Source of the DNA: Grifola frondosa
Lineage: Eukaryota; Basidiomycota; Agaricomycetes; Polyporales; Grifolaceae
Reading direction: 5' to 3'
Length of the DNA: 64,000 bases
Assembly: GCA_001683735.1 (NCBI GenBank)
Contig: LUGG01000009.1
Coordinates: 930,001-994,000, forward strand
Below, piece after piece: positions 23,805 through 41,841 of the stretch. How positions within the stretch are numbered: the first letter of the stretch is position 1; each line of letters opens with the position of its first letter. The position numbers and the translations under genes are program-made. Below the pieces are notes generated by a model. The model saw nothing but the letters and a program-made list of their open reading frames with translations. It did not search any database and was not told the origin of the DNA.

Positions 23805-24233
23805 AAGCGGTACAGTGTTGACACAGGATCGCAGTACTGATACATTAATTTTATTGGGTTGGAACATCTTTTTGTTGTGAGATTGGGTTTGCCGAAACGA
23901 ATGTTGAGCTCGCCACACGACGCGCATCGGACCCGAGACGCGTCGCAATCGCGTGTCATGTGCCACATATCCTTGAATTTTAGGGCCACAGTACTGCCTA
24001 GCGCAGCAAGTTGCTGTGGACATACGCTTTTGTAGAAGTGTTGATTTAAGTATTGGGATGTATTCAAACCCTCGAGTATGTCTGGTCAATCTTTACAAAG
24101 TTCAAATACTTTGATATTCATAGCACGTGGCCGTGAAAGATTGAGATAATCGGTGACTCTGGTCGCGACTCTGTTAAATTGGTTCTTCTCTGCCAACGCT
24201 GTATTTGCGGCGAACATAGTCCTAGTCTTAGTC
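23805..24233. other. Short intergenic region between SCJ1 and LOS1
   Basis: No gene is seen. Minus-strand frames at 23714-24089 show no domain. A CACGTG occurs at about 24124, roughly 110 bp upstream of the LOS1 start. Confidence 0.45.
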
Positions 24234-27200
24234 ATGGAGCAGGATTTGAACCAGTTCGTTCAGGCCATCCTGATTGCATCTGATCCATCGCAAAATACAC
24301 TGCACCAGCAGGCTCTCGAGTATCTGTCTGCAATCCAACAAAATGCTTCGACTTGGCGTCTTGCACTCGCTGTCTTCGTCGAGACCGGCCCCAATGGTGC
24401 CAGGAAGCATCCGCCGCAGGTGCGGTTCTATGCGCTTCGTGTCCTGGATGACTTCCTAGACAACCGGTGAGTTCTGTTTGAAGTTCGTGCCACAATACGT
24501 TGACATTCGTGGTCTTTCTTTACTCCAAGATTCGAACCCCTAGATGAGGAATCCTTTCAGACATTGCGCCAATCATTAGTATCCTACATACAGACAGAAT
24601 ATCTCTATGGTTCGGCAGAGGCTGATGCTGCATGTGAGTGTAGTCAATCTTGTGCATATGAGCCCGTTCTGATTCCTTACCTAGTCTTGCGTAATAAGTT
24701 TTCACATACACTCACGCTCTTCTTTCTCTGCACATACATCGACCAATGGCCGTCATTCTTCACCGATTTTTTCACCCTTATTCACCCCCTGGAGTCTACC
24801 TCTCAAGCGACGTTCAACCAACATGTGTCTCTCCTTTTATTCCACATCATCCTCGAGATCTCCGGAGAGGTAGCAGATCAGATGATCAAGTCTGCGAGGC
24901 AATACAATGCTGCACGACAAGCACGCGATGCGCGTGTGCGGGACGCTGTGCGGGAACGGGATGCTGCGCGCATCAATGAAGCGGTGTTGACGATTGTGGC
25001 TGACGGCGTGGAGCGCATGTCGAGGCTGCGGAAGGGCGAAATCGCGCCCTCTTCGGACCGAGAACTGGATGCTGCGGTTGAAGTTGTGGATTGGGGAATC
25101 AGGACATTCGCGTCCTATGTTGGTACGTGACACCGTCCTCTGCGAAGCAATGATTACTTATTCGTGAGCGAATAGGGTGGATTGATATCAACCTGACGGT
25201 TACGCCAACTACCATTCCCCTCCTATTCACTCTGTTGTCAGATGCATCGCTTGCAATCCGACTGGCTACTTCTGTTGCTCTCCTCCGGATTGTGTCGAAA
25301 GGTCTCAAGGAGCCGAGCGACAAACTGCAGCTTATCAAGGTGTTGTCGCTGGGTCAGGTGCTTGAAGCTCTCGAGGAGAAGACCCGTGCTGAACAATCCA
25401 GTCGCGGGTCAGACGTAGATGAAGGAGAGGAGTCCTATCGGGAAGCTCTCGGCAGACTGCTCAATGTCCTTGGACTCGAGTTGTGTAAGCTGGTCGATGT
25501 AAGTCATGTCTTGAGATGTTTTACTGCACGGTTTTCAATACTCTGCGACGTTAGGAATGTCCAAATGACGATGTCCGTTCGGAGGCATCACAACTATTAA
25601 ACCGAGTTCTGCCTGTAATGTTACGATTCATGTCCGATGATTTCGACGATACCTGTTCTACTGTATTCCCTCTATTGCAAACTATTCTGTCAAGCGTGAG
25701 TATCTCATTTCATCTTTTCCGAAATTACACTGATTGATTCAATAAAATTCTAGTACAAGCGCGTTCGAAAATCGTCTTCCGAGCCTCTAGACGGGGCGAA
25801 ACGCTCATTCCTAACATCATTACTTTCTGTCATTCTGGAAAAATTAAAGTGGGAAGAGGACTCTGATCCCGAAGATATGGATGACGACGACAAGGCCGCA
25901 TTTGAGGAATTGCGCAAGGTATTGTCTTTTTGCATCCGTCATTGAAAACAATCTTGACACCGGAGACAGGACCTCCGAACATTTATGGATTCAGCCTTGA
26001 TGATAGATCCAGAGCTAGTCACCGATGCAGTGAGAACGTTGGCGCTGAATACTCTTACGGCGTATCAAAATGGTGTCGCCATCAAGTGGCACGATGCAGA
26101 GTTAGCAGTATACTTGGTCTATATCTTTGGTGAGATCAATAAAAGTATGTTTAATTCCAATAACCTTTCTGCAACAACTGATAATGTGTCTGCAGCGGGA
26201 GGCAAGGGACGCGCAGCCTTCTGCCAAGCCCCCGCCATTGTTAGGGAAAAGCGTAAAGAGACGGATTACTCGGAATACCCTCTCACAACTCACGGAGAAA
26301 TGCTTTATGCTCTCGTGCAGTCGGGTATATCCTCCTATCCTAATAAAACGGTTGTAATGCAATTCTTCGAGACCGCGGCGCGTTATGGTGATTTTTTCAA
26401 GGTTCGCAAGGAGTGTATCATGCCCACGCTGCAGGCGATGATGGACACTCGGTGAGTCAGATGCAGAGACATGTTTTTATATATTTACTGATGGTGTTCT
26501 GAAAGTGGACTACACAATTCTGAATCGAATTTACGTTCACGAGTGTTCTATCTGTTCCACCGATTTATCAAGGAGGACCGCAATGAGATCCCTCCGGAAC
26601 TCGCAGTATCTCTCCTGGAAGGCATGCGCGACTTACTTGTGGTTCAGGTGGAGCTTCCCGAGCTGGATGGCGTTGAACAGCAGGATATTCTAACTGAAGC
26701 TGTCAACAACCCTGGCATCTTCGATTCACAGCTCTATCTATTCGAGACTGCCGGGACGCTTGTGTCGCTACTTTACAGGTTGCCCGACCAGGCAGCTGCT
26801 CTGTTATTATCTGTTGTGAAGCCGCTGCTGGATGAACTTTCCGTTAGTCTCCTGGCGGTAAAGAGTCCAGATGACGTGTTGCCCATATTAAAGGTCCATC
26901 ATATCATCATGGCGCTAGGGAATGTTGCCAAAGGATTTCCAGATTACCCTTCACCAGTTCCCGAAGGATATGTTTCTCCCCCTCTCGATGTGTTCCGGGA
27001 AGTAGCACAGGCAATACTCGTGTGTCTCGAAGCGATGAACATATTCAAGGTCGTTCGAGATGCGGTGAGTTCATAATTTCTTTGCACCTTATATCTTGAC
27101 TGATACGCCAATTACAGACGAGGTTCGCGTTTGCTCGAATCCTCGCTACCACAGGATCAAACATCACACATCTCATTCCCATACTTATGGCCAATCTCCT

Positions 27201-28090
27201 TGCTCACTTTGAGCCCTCCGAGCTGATCGACTTTATGAACTTCATCGGTCTACTAATTCACAAACTTCAGGTAAGCTCATTGTATGTTTTGTCCTTCTGA
27301 GGTTTTCATCACTCGCTACAGGAAGACATGTTCGATGTCCTCGATCAGTTGATTGGACCGTTGAATGCACACATAAACGGAATCCTATCTCAACCTGTCA
27401 CAGGGACTGATGATCAAGTCACTCAAGTGGATACCAAGAGGGCATATCTCGCGTTGCTGAACAATATCATATCTTCCAAGTTACACGGCGTCTTAATCTC
27501 CGAACGTGAGTTGATTTTTGTAGTATCCGAGTACGTATTTTCATAACTGGCCTGCAGGTAATAACGGACAGATTGAGGGTCTCTTGGAGAATATGCAGCA
27601 TTTGGCGGAGGACGTGTCAGACCCTAGCAGCCAGAAGGCGGCGTTCTCGTTTCTGGGGCGTTGCGTCAACGTTTGGGGACAATCCACCACGAATGGCAAC
27701 TCTCCAATTCCACAAGGCCTTCCTGGATTTGAACGCTTCATCTACGAACGATTGATACCTGCAGCGTTTTCGGTCTTCTCTTCGCCGCGATTCAACATCA
27801 AAGATGGGCAGATGCTCGTTGTACGTTATATTCTATGTGGTCAGTCAGTTAAGCCAGCACGGCTCACTCATGCTTTTCAGGTCCTCCACGAGATCTGTAA
27901 TTTCCTTCAGATTGTGTCTAAAACGCGAGGTCAAGAAGCGTTCGACTTCCTCGTATCTGTCTTCCTTCCTTCCCAGAATTGGCCACCTGCTGCAGCTCTC
28001 GAGTTTGCGACGAAACTGCGCGATCTGGACAGCAAAGCATTCAGGAAATACTTCGCGGACTTTGTCCGAGCTTCGCGTGCTGGTTCATAG
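24234..28090 (+). CDS. LOS1: Exportin-T (tRNA exportin, LOS1/XPOT)
   Basis: This karyopherin-beta family receptor carries mature tRNAs from nucleus to cytoplasm with Ran-GTP. Seen: from MEQDLNQFVQAIL, an alpha-helical HEAT-repeat protein with the family's N-terminal segment PPQVRFYALRVLDDFL and the characteristic LRNKFSHTLTLFFLCTYI followed by DQWPSFFTDFF, then helical repeats to a C-terminus ending VRASRAGS. About a dozen short introns all splice in one frame, and no frame break was found. The predicted length, roughly 1,000 residues, fits the family. The start at 24234 is the first Met of the conserved N-terminus. CUL3 follows on the same strand about 440 bp downstream. Confidence 0.93.
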
Positions 28091-28527
28091 CACAAGATCA
28101 ATCTATTCTAGACTCGTTATTCAAACAATACTTACGCTATGATTTGCATTCATCGTCGCTTTCTACATCCCCTTTTACATCTGCACCCACAATTTCTCCA
28201 GCATCATCTTTGTTACCGTATTCTCTGTTATCGCATCGCCGTTGTGCAACAGTAACATCGCTGTATCAAGTCTTCCACTGCACTGTACCGATCATCCATG
28301 CTCAGCCTTCCCGTCTGTTTCAGAACCTTACTATCATAATCGCTAGTGCTAGAACATAGTAGAATTCGAGCCAGGGGTGGAATTATGGACTCAGCACTCG
28401 ATAATGTTTGCCATGACGAAGTAGGATATCGACTCGGATTACATAATTAAGAAGTTCAGCGCTTAAGGATCGTCCTCACTTAACGCTTAATGATCACCAC
28501 CTCCATCCAAGCATAGTATCTAGCCAA

Positions 28528-31508
28528 ATGTCGACGGGTATGTTACTTAATCATAGTGGGCAAGCTTCAAAGCTCATATCAGCCTTCCGAAGTACCGCCG
28601 CGCTTGAAAGGCAAGCCAAAAATTGTGAGGAGATTCACTGACAGTGGCTAGTTCGTGGTCTCTAACCATTTGTGACAGAGAGCCCCCAAAAAGGTATGAG
28701 TCGTCGTGCTATCGACGGCACAATGTTCTGAATACACCGGACAGCATGGGCCTGATATTTCCATCGATGAAACATGGGTCATACTATCAAGGAACATCGT
28801 CGAGATACAGAACCACAATGCGGCTAATCTGTCATTCGAGGAAAACCATCGATTTGCTTATAACATGGTACTCTATAAGGCCGGCGGGAAGTTGTATGAG
28901 GGCACAAATCACTTGATTGCGGAGAATTTGGACAAGCTTGCGAACGAGTACATCATACCGGCATTTCCGACAGGAATCAGTGACGATGTCATTCAAAAGA
29001 GTCAGGCCGGGGAAACACTGTTGAAAGCATTGAGGAAGGTGTGGGATGATCACAAGTCGAGTCTATCGAAACTGCGCGATGTCCTAAGTTATATGGTGCG
29101 TCTCCCCACGGGAAGGTGGCATACTCAAGATGTTCATATATTACACAGGATCGTGTCTACGCCAAGTCTGCCGGCGTTCCTGAGGTTTGGGATGCGGGCC
29201 TTATGCTGTTTGTTCAGCATATCATCAAACCGCCCATCGAGGACCATGTTATATCCGCCGTGTTGAATCAAATTCAGACGGAACGGGATGGATACACGAT
29301 CAATCGTTCTGCTGTGAAAGGCTGTGTGGATGTTTTCATGCAGCTTAGCGACGCTAATGATGGAATGTCAATCTACAAACGAGACCTTGAACCGGCGATA
29401 TTGAAAGAAAGCGAAGTCTTCTACAAGTCCGAAGGAGAACGTTTATTGGAGACGTGCGATGCTCCTGAATTCCTGATAAGAGTGAGCATCAATTCGAGAT
29501 TCTATTATGTGAATTGTTGACGGTCCTCAGGTCGAGGCTCGATTTCAAGATGAAGAGTCACGAACACATCATTTCTTGTCAGTAAAAAAATCCGCCCTCT
29601 ACGGCAGATTCTGGAAGAAAATCTCATTACACCTCATCTTATAACAATCATCGGCATGCCCAATTCTGGTTTGGACGCCATGGTTGATGCGGACAAGCTG
29701 GAAGATCTAGCCCGAATGTATCGCCTCTTCACCATGGTCCCGACAGGTCTGCTGTGTCTTAAGAAAGCCCTGAGAGAGACGATCGTCCGCAGAGGGAAAG
29801 ATATCAATGCCGCTGGTATAGGAGCTGATGGAGCGGACCTCATTGAAGACCTGGAGGCCGATGTGGCAGCGAAGGGCAGGGGCAAGGGCAAAGCGCGTGC
29901 TTCAAATATTGGGGCGCACACGCTGTCAGCAGCGCTGAAATGGGTTCAAGATGTCCTCGACTTGAAAGACAAATTTGATTGCATCTGGTCAAAAGCCTTT
30001 GAGGGCGACAGAGACCTCGAGAGTGGAATGAATGAGGTTTGTGATCATTCCGTAAATTTGACTTGTATCCTGAATCCTGCTCCAGGCATTTGAGACGTTC
30101 ATTAATCTTAACGAGAAGTCGCCAGAGTTCATATCCTTATTCATCGACGAGAACCTGAGGAAGGGGCTCAAGGGTGTGAGTGGATTTTATGTTGTCGTTG
30201 TAACCACTTTAGATACACGATCCACAGAAATCAGACATGGAGGTCGACATCGTTCTGGACAAGACGATTACAGTCTTCCGTTACATCACCGACAAGGACG
30301 TATTCGAACGATATTACAAGGGCCATCTCGCGAAACGTCTTCTGCTGGGACGTTCTGTATCTGACGACGCTGAGCGCGGCATGCTGGCGAAGTTGAAGGT
30401 TGAATGCGGATACCAATTCACGCAGAAGTTGGAAGGCATGTTCCACGACATGAAGATCTCTACAGATACTATGCAAGCGTATCACGAGCACTTGGCGAAG
30501 ACGACCGTACATATTATCCTTACCTTTCACATTATCCCATTGACCAGACTTTTGCAGGTCCTGATATTGAAATCTCAGTAATAGTAATGACATCGACGTT
30601 CTGGCCAATGTCACACTCCGCCGCGTCGTGCACTTTTCCGAATTGAATTGATCCGAGCGTCGAAGTCATTCGAGCAGTTCTACCTTTCAAGACATTCAGG
30701 CCGGCGTTTGACATGGCAGCCGTCGTTGGGTAATGCTGATGTGCGCGTTACATTCAGAGCACGAAAGCATGATCTCAACGTGTCTACATTCGCTGTGGTT
30801 ATTCTCCTCTTGTTCGAGGACGTTACCGAAGATGAAGTTTTGACATACGAGGTGTGAATATTCTCGGAGGTTAATGTCTCAAAACTGACATCCTGGTAAT
30901 CAGGAAATCAAAGCTGCAACATCGATACCAGACGTTGAGCTGCAACGCCAGCTTCAATCCCTCGCCTGTGCGAAGTACAAAATCCTGAAGAAGCATCCAC
31001 ATGGGCGAGATGTCAATCCAGAAGATTCATTCTCCTTCAACGCCGATTTCTCCGCCCCACTACAGAAGATCAAGATCGGCACTGTTGCATCTAGGGTGGA
31101 GAACCCTGACGAGAGGAAAGATACGAAAGACCATATTGATGAGGAACGCAAACATCAGACAGAGGTATGACATCTATTGCATGACTGTGCGTGCTTGACC
31201 GCTTTCTGTAGGCCTGCATCGTACGCATTATGAAAGACCGGAAACACATGACGCATAACGACCTCATCAATGAAGTTACACGTCAACTGGCAAGTCGGTT
31301 CCAACCCAATCCGCTGGCTATAAAGAAACGGATAGAGGGTCTAATAGAGGTACATTTCTGGCCCAAAATCGTAAGAGGCATCTGCTGACGTCATGACACA
31401 GCGGGAATACCTTGAACGATGCGAGGATCGCAAGTCTTATAATTACCTGGTAGGTGCTCTCCTTACATCGTACGTGCATGCATTGACTCCAAATGCCTTT
31501 AGGCATGA
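28528..31508 (+). CDS. CUL3: Cullin-3 (scaffold of BTB-type ubiquitin ligases), with two single-base frame breaks
   Basis: CUL3 binds BTB adaptors through its N-terminal repeats and the RING protein Rbx1 through its C-terminal cullin homology domain. Seen: the CUL3 N-terminus ([20 protein letters not shown]), cullin repeats, the conserved DLARMYRLF, the cullin core [14 protein letters not shown] and [13 protein letters not shown], and the neddylation site [20 protein letters not shown] with the acceptor Lys in MKDRK. Three tiny 5' exons follow the ATG at 28528. The last intron leaves a 6-base exon (31503-31508) coding Ala-stop, giving the usual YLA end. The frame breaks at A7 (29583-29589; one A short) and at AATT (30641-30644; one T too many), while homology continues on both sides. 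Neither is explained by an intron. Confidence 0.93.
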
Positions 31509-32004
31509 AACTTGGATGTATCATCAACAGTTGTATTTCAAATGTACTTTTGCGGTTAATTCGTTCAATCTTGATCATCTAATCAGCTTCAAGTCTTCCA
31601 TTCATTTATTCGTCCGCCAATCCATCTTCACTGTCACCGGTATGGGCAGCGGAATATCCTGGGATAACTCCATGGCGGCTAACTCTTCGCCCCGGCCCAC
31701 TTTGAGGGACACAGCCTAAATTTATCGAGTGAGATGTGTTTCCAGTATACTGGATCCTATCCTCGCACTTCAAATGGGACATGCACGTCAATTTGTGAAC
31801 CGGAACGTCACTGAGCGAGTGAGAGGGTCATCATCTTCTTACAACAGCTTCTCGGCACCGTCGGGAAACTGTGACGCCAGGCTTGAGACAGGGATCGCGT
31901 CATACTTCATTCTTCGGGTCAGTGCACGAAAAGTGATATATTGTCTATATGGCGCACTGGCCCGACATGCGTCGAGCCACGCAATACGAAAATCCTGCCC
32001 CTGG
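31509..32004. other. 3' flanks of convergent CUL3 and F-box genes
   Basis: About 500 bp between two stop codons. Nothing coding was recognised; the frames here are short and lack domains. Confidence 0.5.
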
Positions 32005-33691
32005 TCACACGAAGTCAAGTATATAAAGATCACCGTTGTACATTCCCAAACACACACGCCCCGTCACCTCGTCAAATGCGAGAGAATGACACATGTCCAG
32101 CGTGAACGGTAGGGACAGGTCGAGTGGCAGAAGCATCCCGCGCACGAGCGTGCCCGCCCTCGGGTCGAATGCGAGCTTCATCAGCCGGTTCTGCTGTGTC
32201 TCCCAGTTATGTTCAAGCCACACCGCACGACGCCCGAAGGAGCCCACCTGCGCGAGCTGCGCAGATGAGTCGGTGCCGAGGCCGAACTCCGTCATCGATG
32301 CGCCAGTGAGTATCACCTCATCGGAGGTTATGGTGAACGAGAAGCGGATGAGCTGACCGAGCGCCCGCTTAGGGACGTTCGCGTGGTAGAAGATGACGGC
32401 GGATAGACAAGTGGGCGACGCCGGGGACACCTGCGCGATGTGGTACATTCCGAATGACGATGAGGACGACGGCCCTTCATACTGTGCGACAAACTCGCCG
32501 AGGTCGACAAAATCGTCAGGCTCTTCGTTGCTATCGTCGATGGCATATGCCGGGGATGGTGATCGGGACGAATCCCTTCCCTTGCGGAACAAGGATGGTA
32601 GCTTGTAGACACGGAGGACAAATTTACGTTGAATCTCGCCTGTAAGGAAGATATAGCCGTCGCGCAGCCTGGCCCACAAGAACGAGAAAGACTATTCAAT
32701 AGTATTAACACTGGATGTGACTTCGATGACAAATGCACCGAATGACTGACCACTACAAAACGAGGATGAACCCATCTCATCAATCCAGAACCGGGATCGA
32801 CGAGAAGGATTTGTAGAGAACCGGCTTCCCCGCCAGTCTCCAGCGCAAATACCGTAACGAGTAAAACATCCTGGTAGGCGGAGATCTCATGGATGATGGG
32901 GCGAAGATGGGGCGCGCGGGGATGTGGAATAACAGGAAATCGCTTAGACTCCTGAAACTGCGATGGATATCCAGTGTGCGACATATTAACACCGTCCTTG
33001 AGGCATATATTGTGAATCTCAATCAACCTATCGTATCTCAGATATGAATGCCAATGAGAAGTCTACAAAACTCGGCTCACTCTTCATGATCACACACTCC
33101 AAGTACAAGCGTGGCGTACGCATCGTCTTCCGTCAAGGACAAAGTGGAACTCCGGTAGACGCCTGCCATCTCTAGACCCGTCACAACATACGGGTTATCC
33201 AGTTCTTCGAGGCACCAAAGGGACAAGCGTGAGTACCATCGACCTTCACGGTTGCGGTAGCGTTGACCAGTCAAGAGCCAATTTCCTCCGGAAAGAAATT
33301 GCATCTCGTCGACATACATGCCACTCATATCATTCAAAAGCGCCTGGGTGCGCTTGATGCGTGGAGATGGCCTACGCCAGTTGGCGTCGAGGCGAATAGC
33401 CTTGATCGCAATCTGCTGGGTCTCATCGCTAAGAAGTGCGTTAGGCAACACTCCGTGAGGAACGTCGACAGGGAGGTGGATGTCAGATATCAATTGGTGC
33501 CAAAGATATTCTGTGCTCCCAAATGCGTGTAGCATGCGGCATGTCTAATCGGAGATAGAGCGACTATGTGAGCTTAAACGGATATGAGAATGGTAGCGGT
33601 TACTCGCTTGTTTCAACGACAAAATGTCCGTGATAGAGAGGTAATGAGCCACCTCGAGCAGGATATCTTCCGGAAGGGTATTTAATCCCAT
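32005..33691 (-). CDS. F-box protein with a long, probably beta-propeller-like C-terminal region
   Basis: F-box proteins recruit substrates to SCF (Skp1-Cul1) ubiquitin ligases. Seen: an N-terminal F-box of usual form (MGLNTLPEDILLEVAHYL then SITDILSLKQTCR), starting at the ATG at 33691. The next exon completes it with a LHAFGSTEYLW segment. The remainder, about 400 residues, has regularly spaced beta-strand-like pieces (for example RLSLWCLEEL, LGMYNGDLYILDFV), suggesting a propeller, but no WD signature is clear. Introns at about 33535-33600, 33020-33080 and 32680-32755 splice in frame, and the stop is at 32005-32007. The substrate is unknown. An in-frame ATG exists upstream at 33778, but Met-30 directly precedes the F-box, as is typical for basidiomycete genes of this kind. 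Confidence 0.75.
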
Positions 33692-33936
33692 TTCTTGAAC
33701 CAAAGCAATATGGAGGCAGGAGAGAAGATGCAAGTCCGAGTTAATGCGAAACGGCATAGTCATATAGGGATATCTCAACTTGATCTTATCTGATAAGTCA
33801 TGATCTCGATCAGCCTGCGAGTTACTGCTTGATTTGGTGATTATATTGCCGATTACAGTACTGTACGATATCGATCAAGAATGTAGCACACGACCAACAT
33901 AATAAGAATCACAAAAATGCCTACTACGATACCGGA

Positions 33937-34260
33937 TTAGAACTTACTTATAGTCCACCTATCAGTCCAGCATGTCATAAATGTGAGCTGCAACTCGTCT
34001 ATTGAAGATATAGCCATGCGATATAAGCGAGTATTCCAAAACGCGAGTCTACGTGTTCGTGAAGTCGTGAAAGATACCTGTGGCAGCATTCCAGCAAACT
34101 CAATTATACATCGAGTACCAGCGGCCTCCACTTTGATCTGAGTACTACGTCTGCCCTCGTGAGCAACAAAATAGGGGTGTAGCTCTTCAGCATATGCATC
34201 TAGCGTCAAATGTTCAGCTTCCAGTTCACTGAAATATCGACTCCAACGAAAGACGGCACT
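33937..34260 (-). pseudogene. Unrecognised gene fragment
   Basis: A minus-strand frame reads SRYFSELEAEHLTLDAYAEELHP (quoted in part) and continues through a possible intron (about 34018-34079) to an end near WTISKF at 33937. The style resembles the C-terminal part of the many basidiomycete F-box/leucine-rich-type proteins, but no F-box or start is present. It may be a remnant or part of a gene whose 5' exons I could not find in 34260-34450. Confidence 0.3.
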
Positions 34261-34501
34261 AGATCAACCATTGATTCCAAGGCTCTGATGAAAAATTTAT
34301 GAGGATTGATACATGATATTTGAATCCGGAAGGCAACTGTTGGCTTTCGCAGTGTGAGGGGCAATCAAATTCAAAAGTACCAGAGAAACCAACCATTCGA
34401 ATTACAACTGCTCTGCAAGGTACGTACCGGTATCTAACGTACTAGACGATCCAATAGTAAAGATACATATCCCATATGTCACAGCACATTACAAGCTACA
34501 A

Positions 34502-38599
<4,098 letters not shown>

Positions 38600-39836
38600 C
38601 TTTCCAGCACTGTGAAAGCCTTGGGAGATGGGGACGCAGACGCCTCGAAAAGGAGTCCGTCGCTGACGGCGACGACGACGAGCTGGATTCGGGTTGTTTA
38701 CGCTTTGTTTGGCGACGTGAACAGTTCAAATGTACACAAATTACTTGCACAATGCGAGTTCTGAGCATTCAGGCTGTCTGACATATATACAAATTGACCA
38801 CGGATGTACGCTATCGCTGCCAGTACAACGCGAGAATGCGGTGGACCGTGATGGTCGATACTGCGTCAGACGTACTTTCACTCATCTCACAGCAGAATTC
38901 AACTCCGCTGGGAGCCCGTCTTCTTAAAGGCCTTGGAGAAAGGAAACTGTTGAACCCATATTCAGTCTGAGCTATGTACTTTTGTCATGGGGTACTGCCG
39001 AGTGTGTATGAGCGAAGACTGAACATTGATCATGAATGAGCAGAAGGTGCATTTGAAAAATCACATAATGTCTCCAAACTCCGCTCATGAAACCAAACTT
39101 TAACATTTCGCAAACATAGTCGTGGCAATAGTCCACGATACTCATCACCAGCTTTCTGTTGCCATCTTCTACTATGTAAGCAGTATTTTAATGTACATTT
39201 TGAACTGGCCGTGCGATGGGTACAGTACGGTGCCCTGAATTCAGTCTGAATCAAAGGGCACGTTTTTGAGATCCGGTCAACACCGCCGGCGCTAGCTGGT
39301 TCCAGCCACCAAATATTGCTCACATTCAGATATTCAGATACCATAAAGATAATTAAGGGCCCATGGCCAGCTGCACAACGTGAACCTGTACAGTAGTGAT
39401 TCCTTCAGACCCTGCACTCATGGAGACTGACTGTATCAAACGCACATCTCATCTCGCATGCCTGGTCGGGCAGGCCGCCAATCGAGCGCGTAACATACAA
39501 GCGCCGCGAATTTACTTCCGCTCAATGCTGCTGCACAGCTCATTTTACCGGAGATGAACTGTATCTCACCACCTCAGACCCAAGAAATCGTAGTCAACGG
39601 CAGAATGAGCATGATAAATAAATGAAAACTAGGAGAATTGGAACGAGAAATGAGAGGTTACTGGCGTGTGTCAGAGTGGCTGAAGCGTCCAACCAAACAC
39701 CGGCGACAAATAAGGCTCCGTGGGCATTGCCGTGGACAGCGTCTCTCAGCGCAACTCGTTCTGGGTCTATCAGCTAGATAAACTGCCCTCCCACTCTTTA
39801 CTTCGTACCACCACGTCGTCCACAATTACACAGACC
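38600..39836. promoter_or_regulatory. Divergent intergenic region between the MYST acetyltransferase and the LAMMER kinase
   Basis: About 1.2 kb between two divergent start codons. No open frame carries a recognisable domain. It is expected to contain both promoters; no specific operator was identified. Confidence 0.45.
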
Positions 39837-41841
39837 ATGCAGGCCGCGGTGCACCATCTCGCACCTCAGGCATTGCCCCAGTACACTCACCCGTCCCTCA
39901 ATCGCCCACTCAACGCCAACATCAACGTCGTGCCGACACCCCCGCTTCCTACGCGCAAGCGCAAACGTGCTCACCAATACACTGTTAGCTACAGTGAGGT
40001 TCAGGAGGTCGACAGTGCGGGAAGGCTTCGCGAGGTCATCGTCATCGAGGACACGCCCCCGCCCTCCACTGTATCTCCGGCTACCTCACATACGCAGCTC
40101 TACTCAGCATCGTATCAGCCCCCGGTGTACTCCGCTCCAATCAGGACAAGGGCTCGAGCTGCCGCAGAGGCGCAAGCACTCTCCGCAAGCACATCTTCAG
40201 CTGTTGTTGCCCCTGCGCAGAAGAAGCGCAAACGGGACCCCGTTGATGTTGGCACGGTCTCCAAGAAGGCGCTGACGAATGGTCAGCTGCAGAATGCCGC
40301 CGGTGCCAACAAGTCCCTTCCAAGTGGCAGCGGGCCTGCCGTGGACGATGTAAATACCCTTTTCTCATGCGTAAATCGTCTCTGATCAAATATCCCTGCA
40401 TCAGGCGTCAAAAGGGCAGGTACCCTGTGATGACAAGGAAGGACACTATATTATTGTGCCTAATGACTTGATCTATCGACGTTGTGAGTTTCGTTGATGA
40501 CTTTGTCGGGCAACATCTCAGCTGATTTTCTACTTTTCGAGATCGCACTATTCGCCTTCTTGGTCAGGGAACGTTCGGGAAGGTTGTCGAGGCTCTCGAC
40601 ACCGAATCGAACAAGAGGGTAGCGATCAAGATCATTCGCGCCATCCCAAAGTATCGCGACGCGAGTAAAATCGAGGTCCGTGTCCTCCAGAAGCTCAAGG
40701 AGCGCGATCCTATGAATCGGCAGTACGTCTCGTCATCAGGCTGAAACCTTTCTATCAACTTACATATTCACTCAGCAAATGCATCCACCTATTGCATTGG
40801 TTTGATCATCGGAATCACATATGTCTAGTGTCGGAATTGCTGGGCATGTGCGTGTACGATTTCCTCAAAGAAAACGAATTCGCCCCTTTTCCACGCCACC
40901 ACATCCAGTCCTTTGCTAGACAACTCCTCGGAAGTGTAGCATGTGAGTCGGTCTCTCTCTTGTTGTAATTCTCTTGACTCATAGAGACGTAGTCCTTCAC
41001 GAACTTCATTTGGTTCATACAGACCTAAAGCCCGAAAATATCTTATTGGTTAACAGCGACTATAGGATCCACCAGATCCCCATATCATCAAAGGTAGACG
41101 GACAGCAGTTTCATCTTGTCTGTTTGTTAATTGTGGCATCTATTTGTAGCGTGGCGCACCTACAAGAAGCAAGCGAATACTAGACTCCACCGATATCCGC
41201 CTCATCGACTTTGGGTCTGCGACCTTCGAAGAGGAGTATCATTCTAGCGTTGTCTCAACGCGTCATTATCGAGCTCCAGAGATCATCCTTGGTTAGTTTA
41301 CCTGCTCATTGCGGTCGCCCCACCTCGGGTGATTGAGCTCACCGGCGTTGCTTTCGACAGGCCTCGGTTGGTCATATCCTTGCGATGCATTCTCTTTGGG
41401 CTGCATCCTGGTGGAGTTCTACACTGGCATGGCGCTCTTCCAAACACACGACAACCTCGAGCATCTCGCCATGATGGAGCAGGTCATGGGCAAGATGCCT
41501 GAGCGGTTTGCACGATCTGGTGCGCGTTCAAAACCAGAGTATTTCAAGGAGGGATGCAAGCTTGATTGGCCTAAACCGAAAGCGAGCAGGCAGAGCAAGA
41601 AAGAAGTGCGAGCTTGCCGGAGTCTTCAGGTCGGTGTCAGTATCAACGTTGCCAATGGGAGACACATTCACTGATCATCCGGATTGTGCTTTAGGAGATC
41701 ATCCCGGCCACTGACACAATCAATCGACAATTCCTCGACCTCGTCAGGAGGTTACTCACATTCGATCCCGCACAGAGAATAACAGTCCGGGATGCACTCA
41801 ACCATCCATATTTCACGTTGCAGATTCCAAACGAATTGTGA
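39837..41841 (+). CDS. lkh1: LAMMER-type dual-specificity protein kinase (CLK/KNS1/Lkh1)
   Basis: CLK/LAMMER kinases phosphorylate SR proteins and other nuclear substrates and influence splicing and stress responses. Seen: a basic N-terminal tail with likely nuclear localisation signals ([15 protein letters not shown]), then a complete kinase domain: [12 protein letters not shown] glycine loop, VAIKII lysine, [11 protein letters not shown] catalytic loop (Thr in place of Arg, as in the family), DFGSATF, the activation segment [12 protein letters not shown], and the signature [11 protein letters not shown], the diagnostic LAMMER variant. The C-terminus is [18 protein letters not shown]. Seven or so introns splice in one frame, including GTGAGT at about 40939 to the acceptor ending at about 40984. 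The stop TGA is at 41839-41841. The gene appears intact. Confidence 0.93.

Noticed and set aside
31509..33691. CUL3 and the F-box gene as one functional ligase module
   Set aside because: F-box proteins work with Cul1/Skp1, not Cul3, so adjacency alone does not indicate a shared complex.
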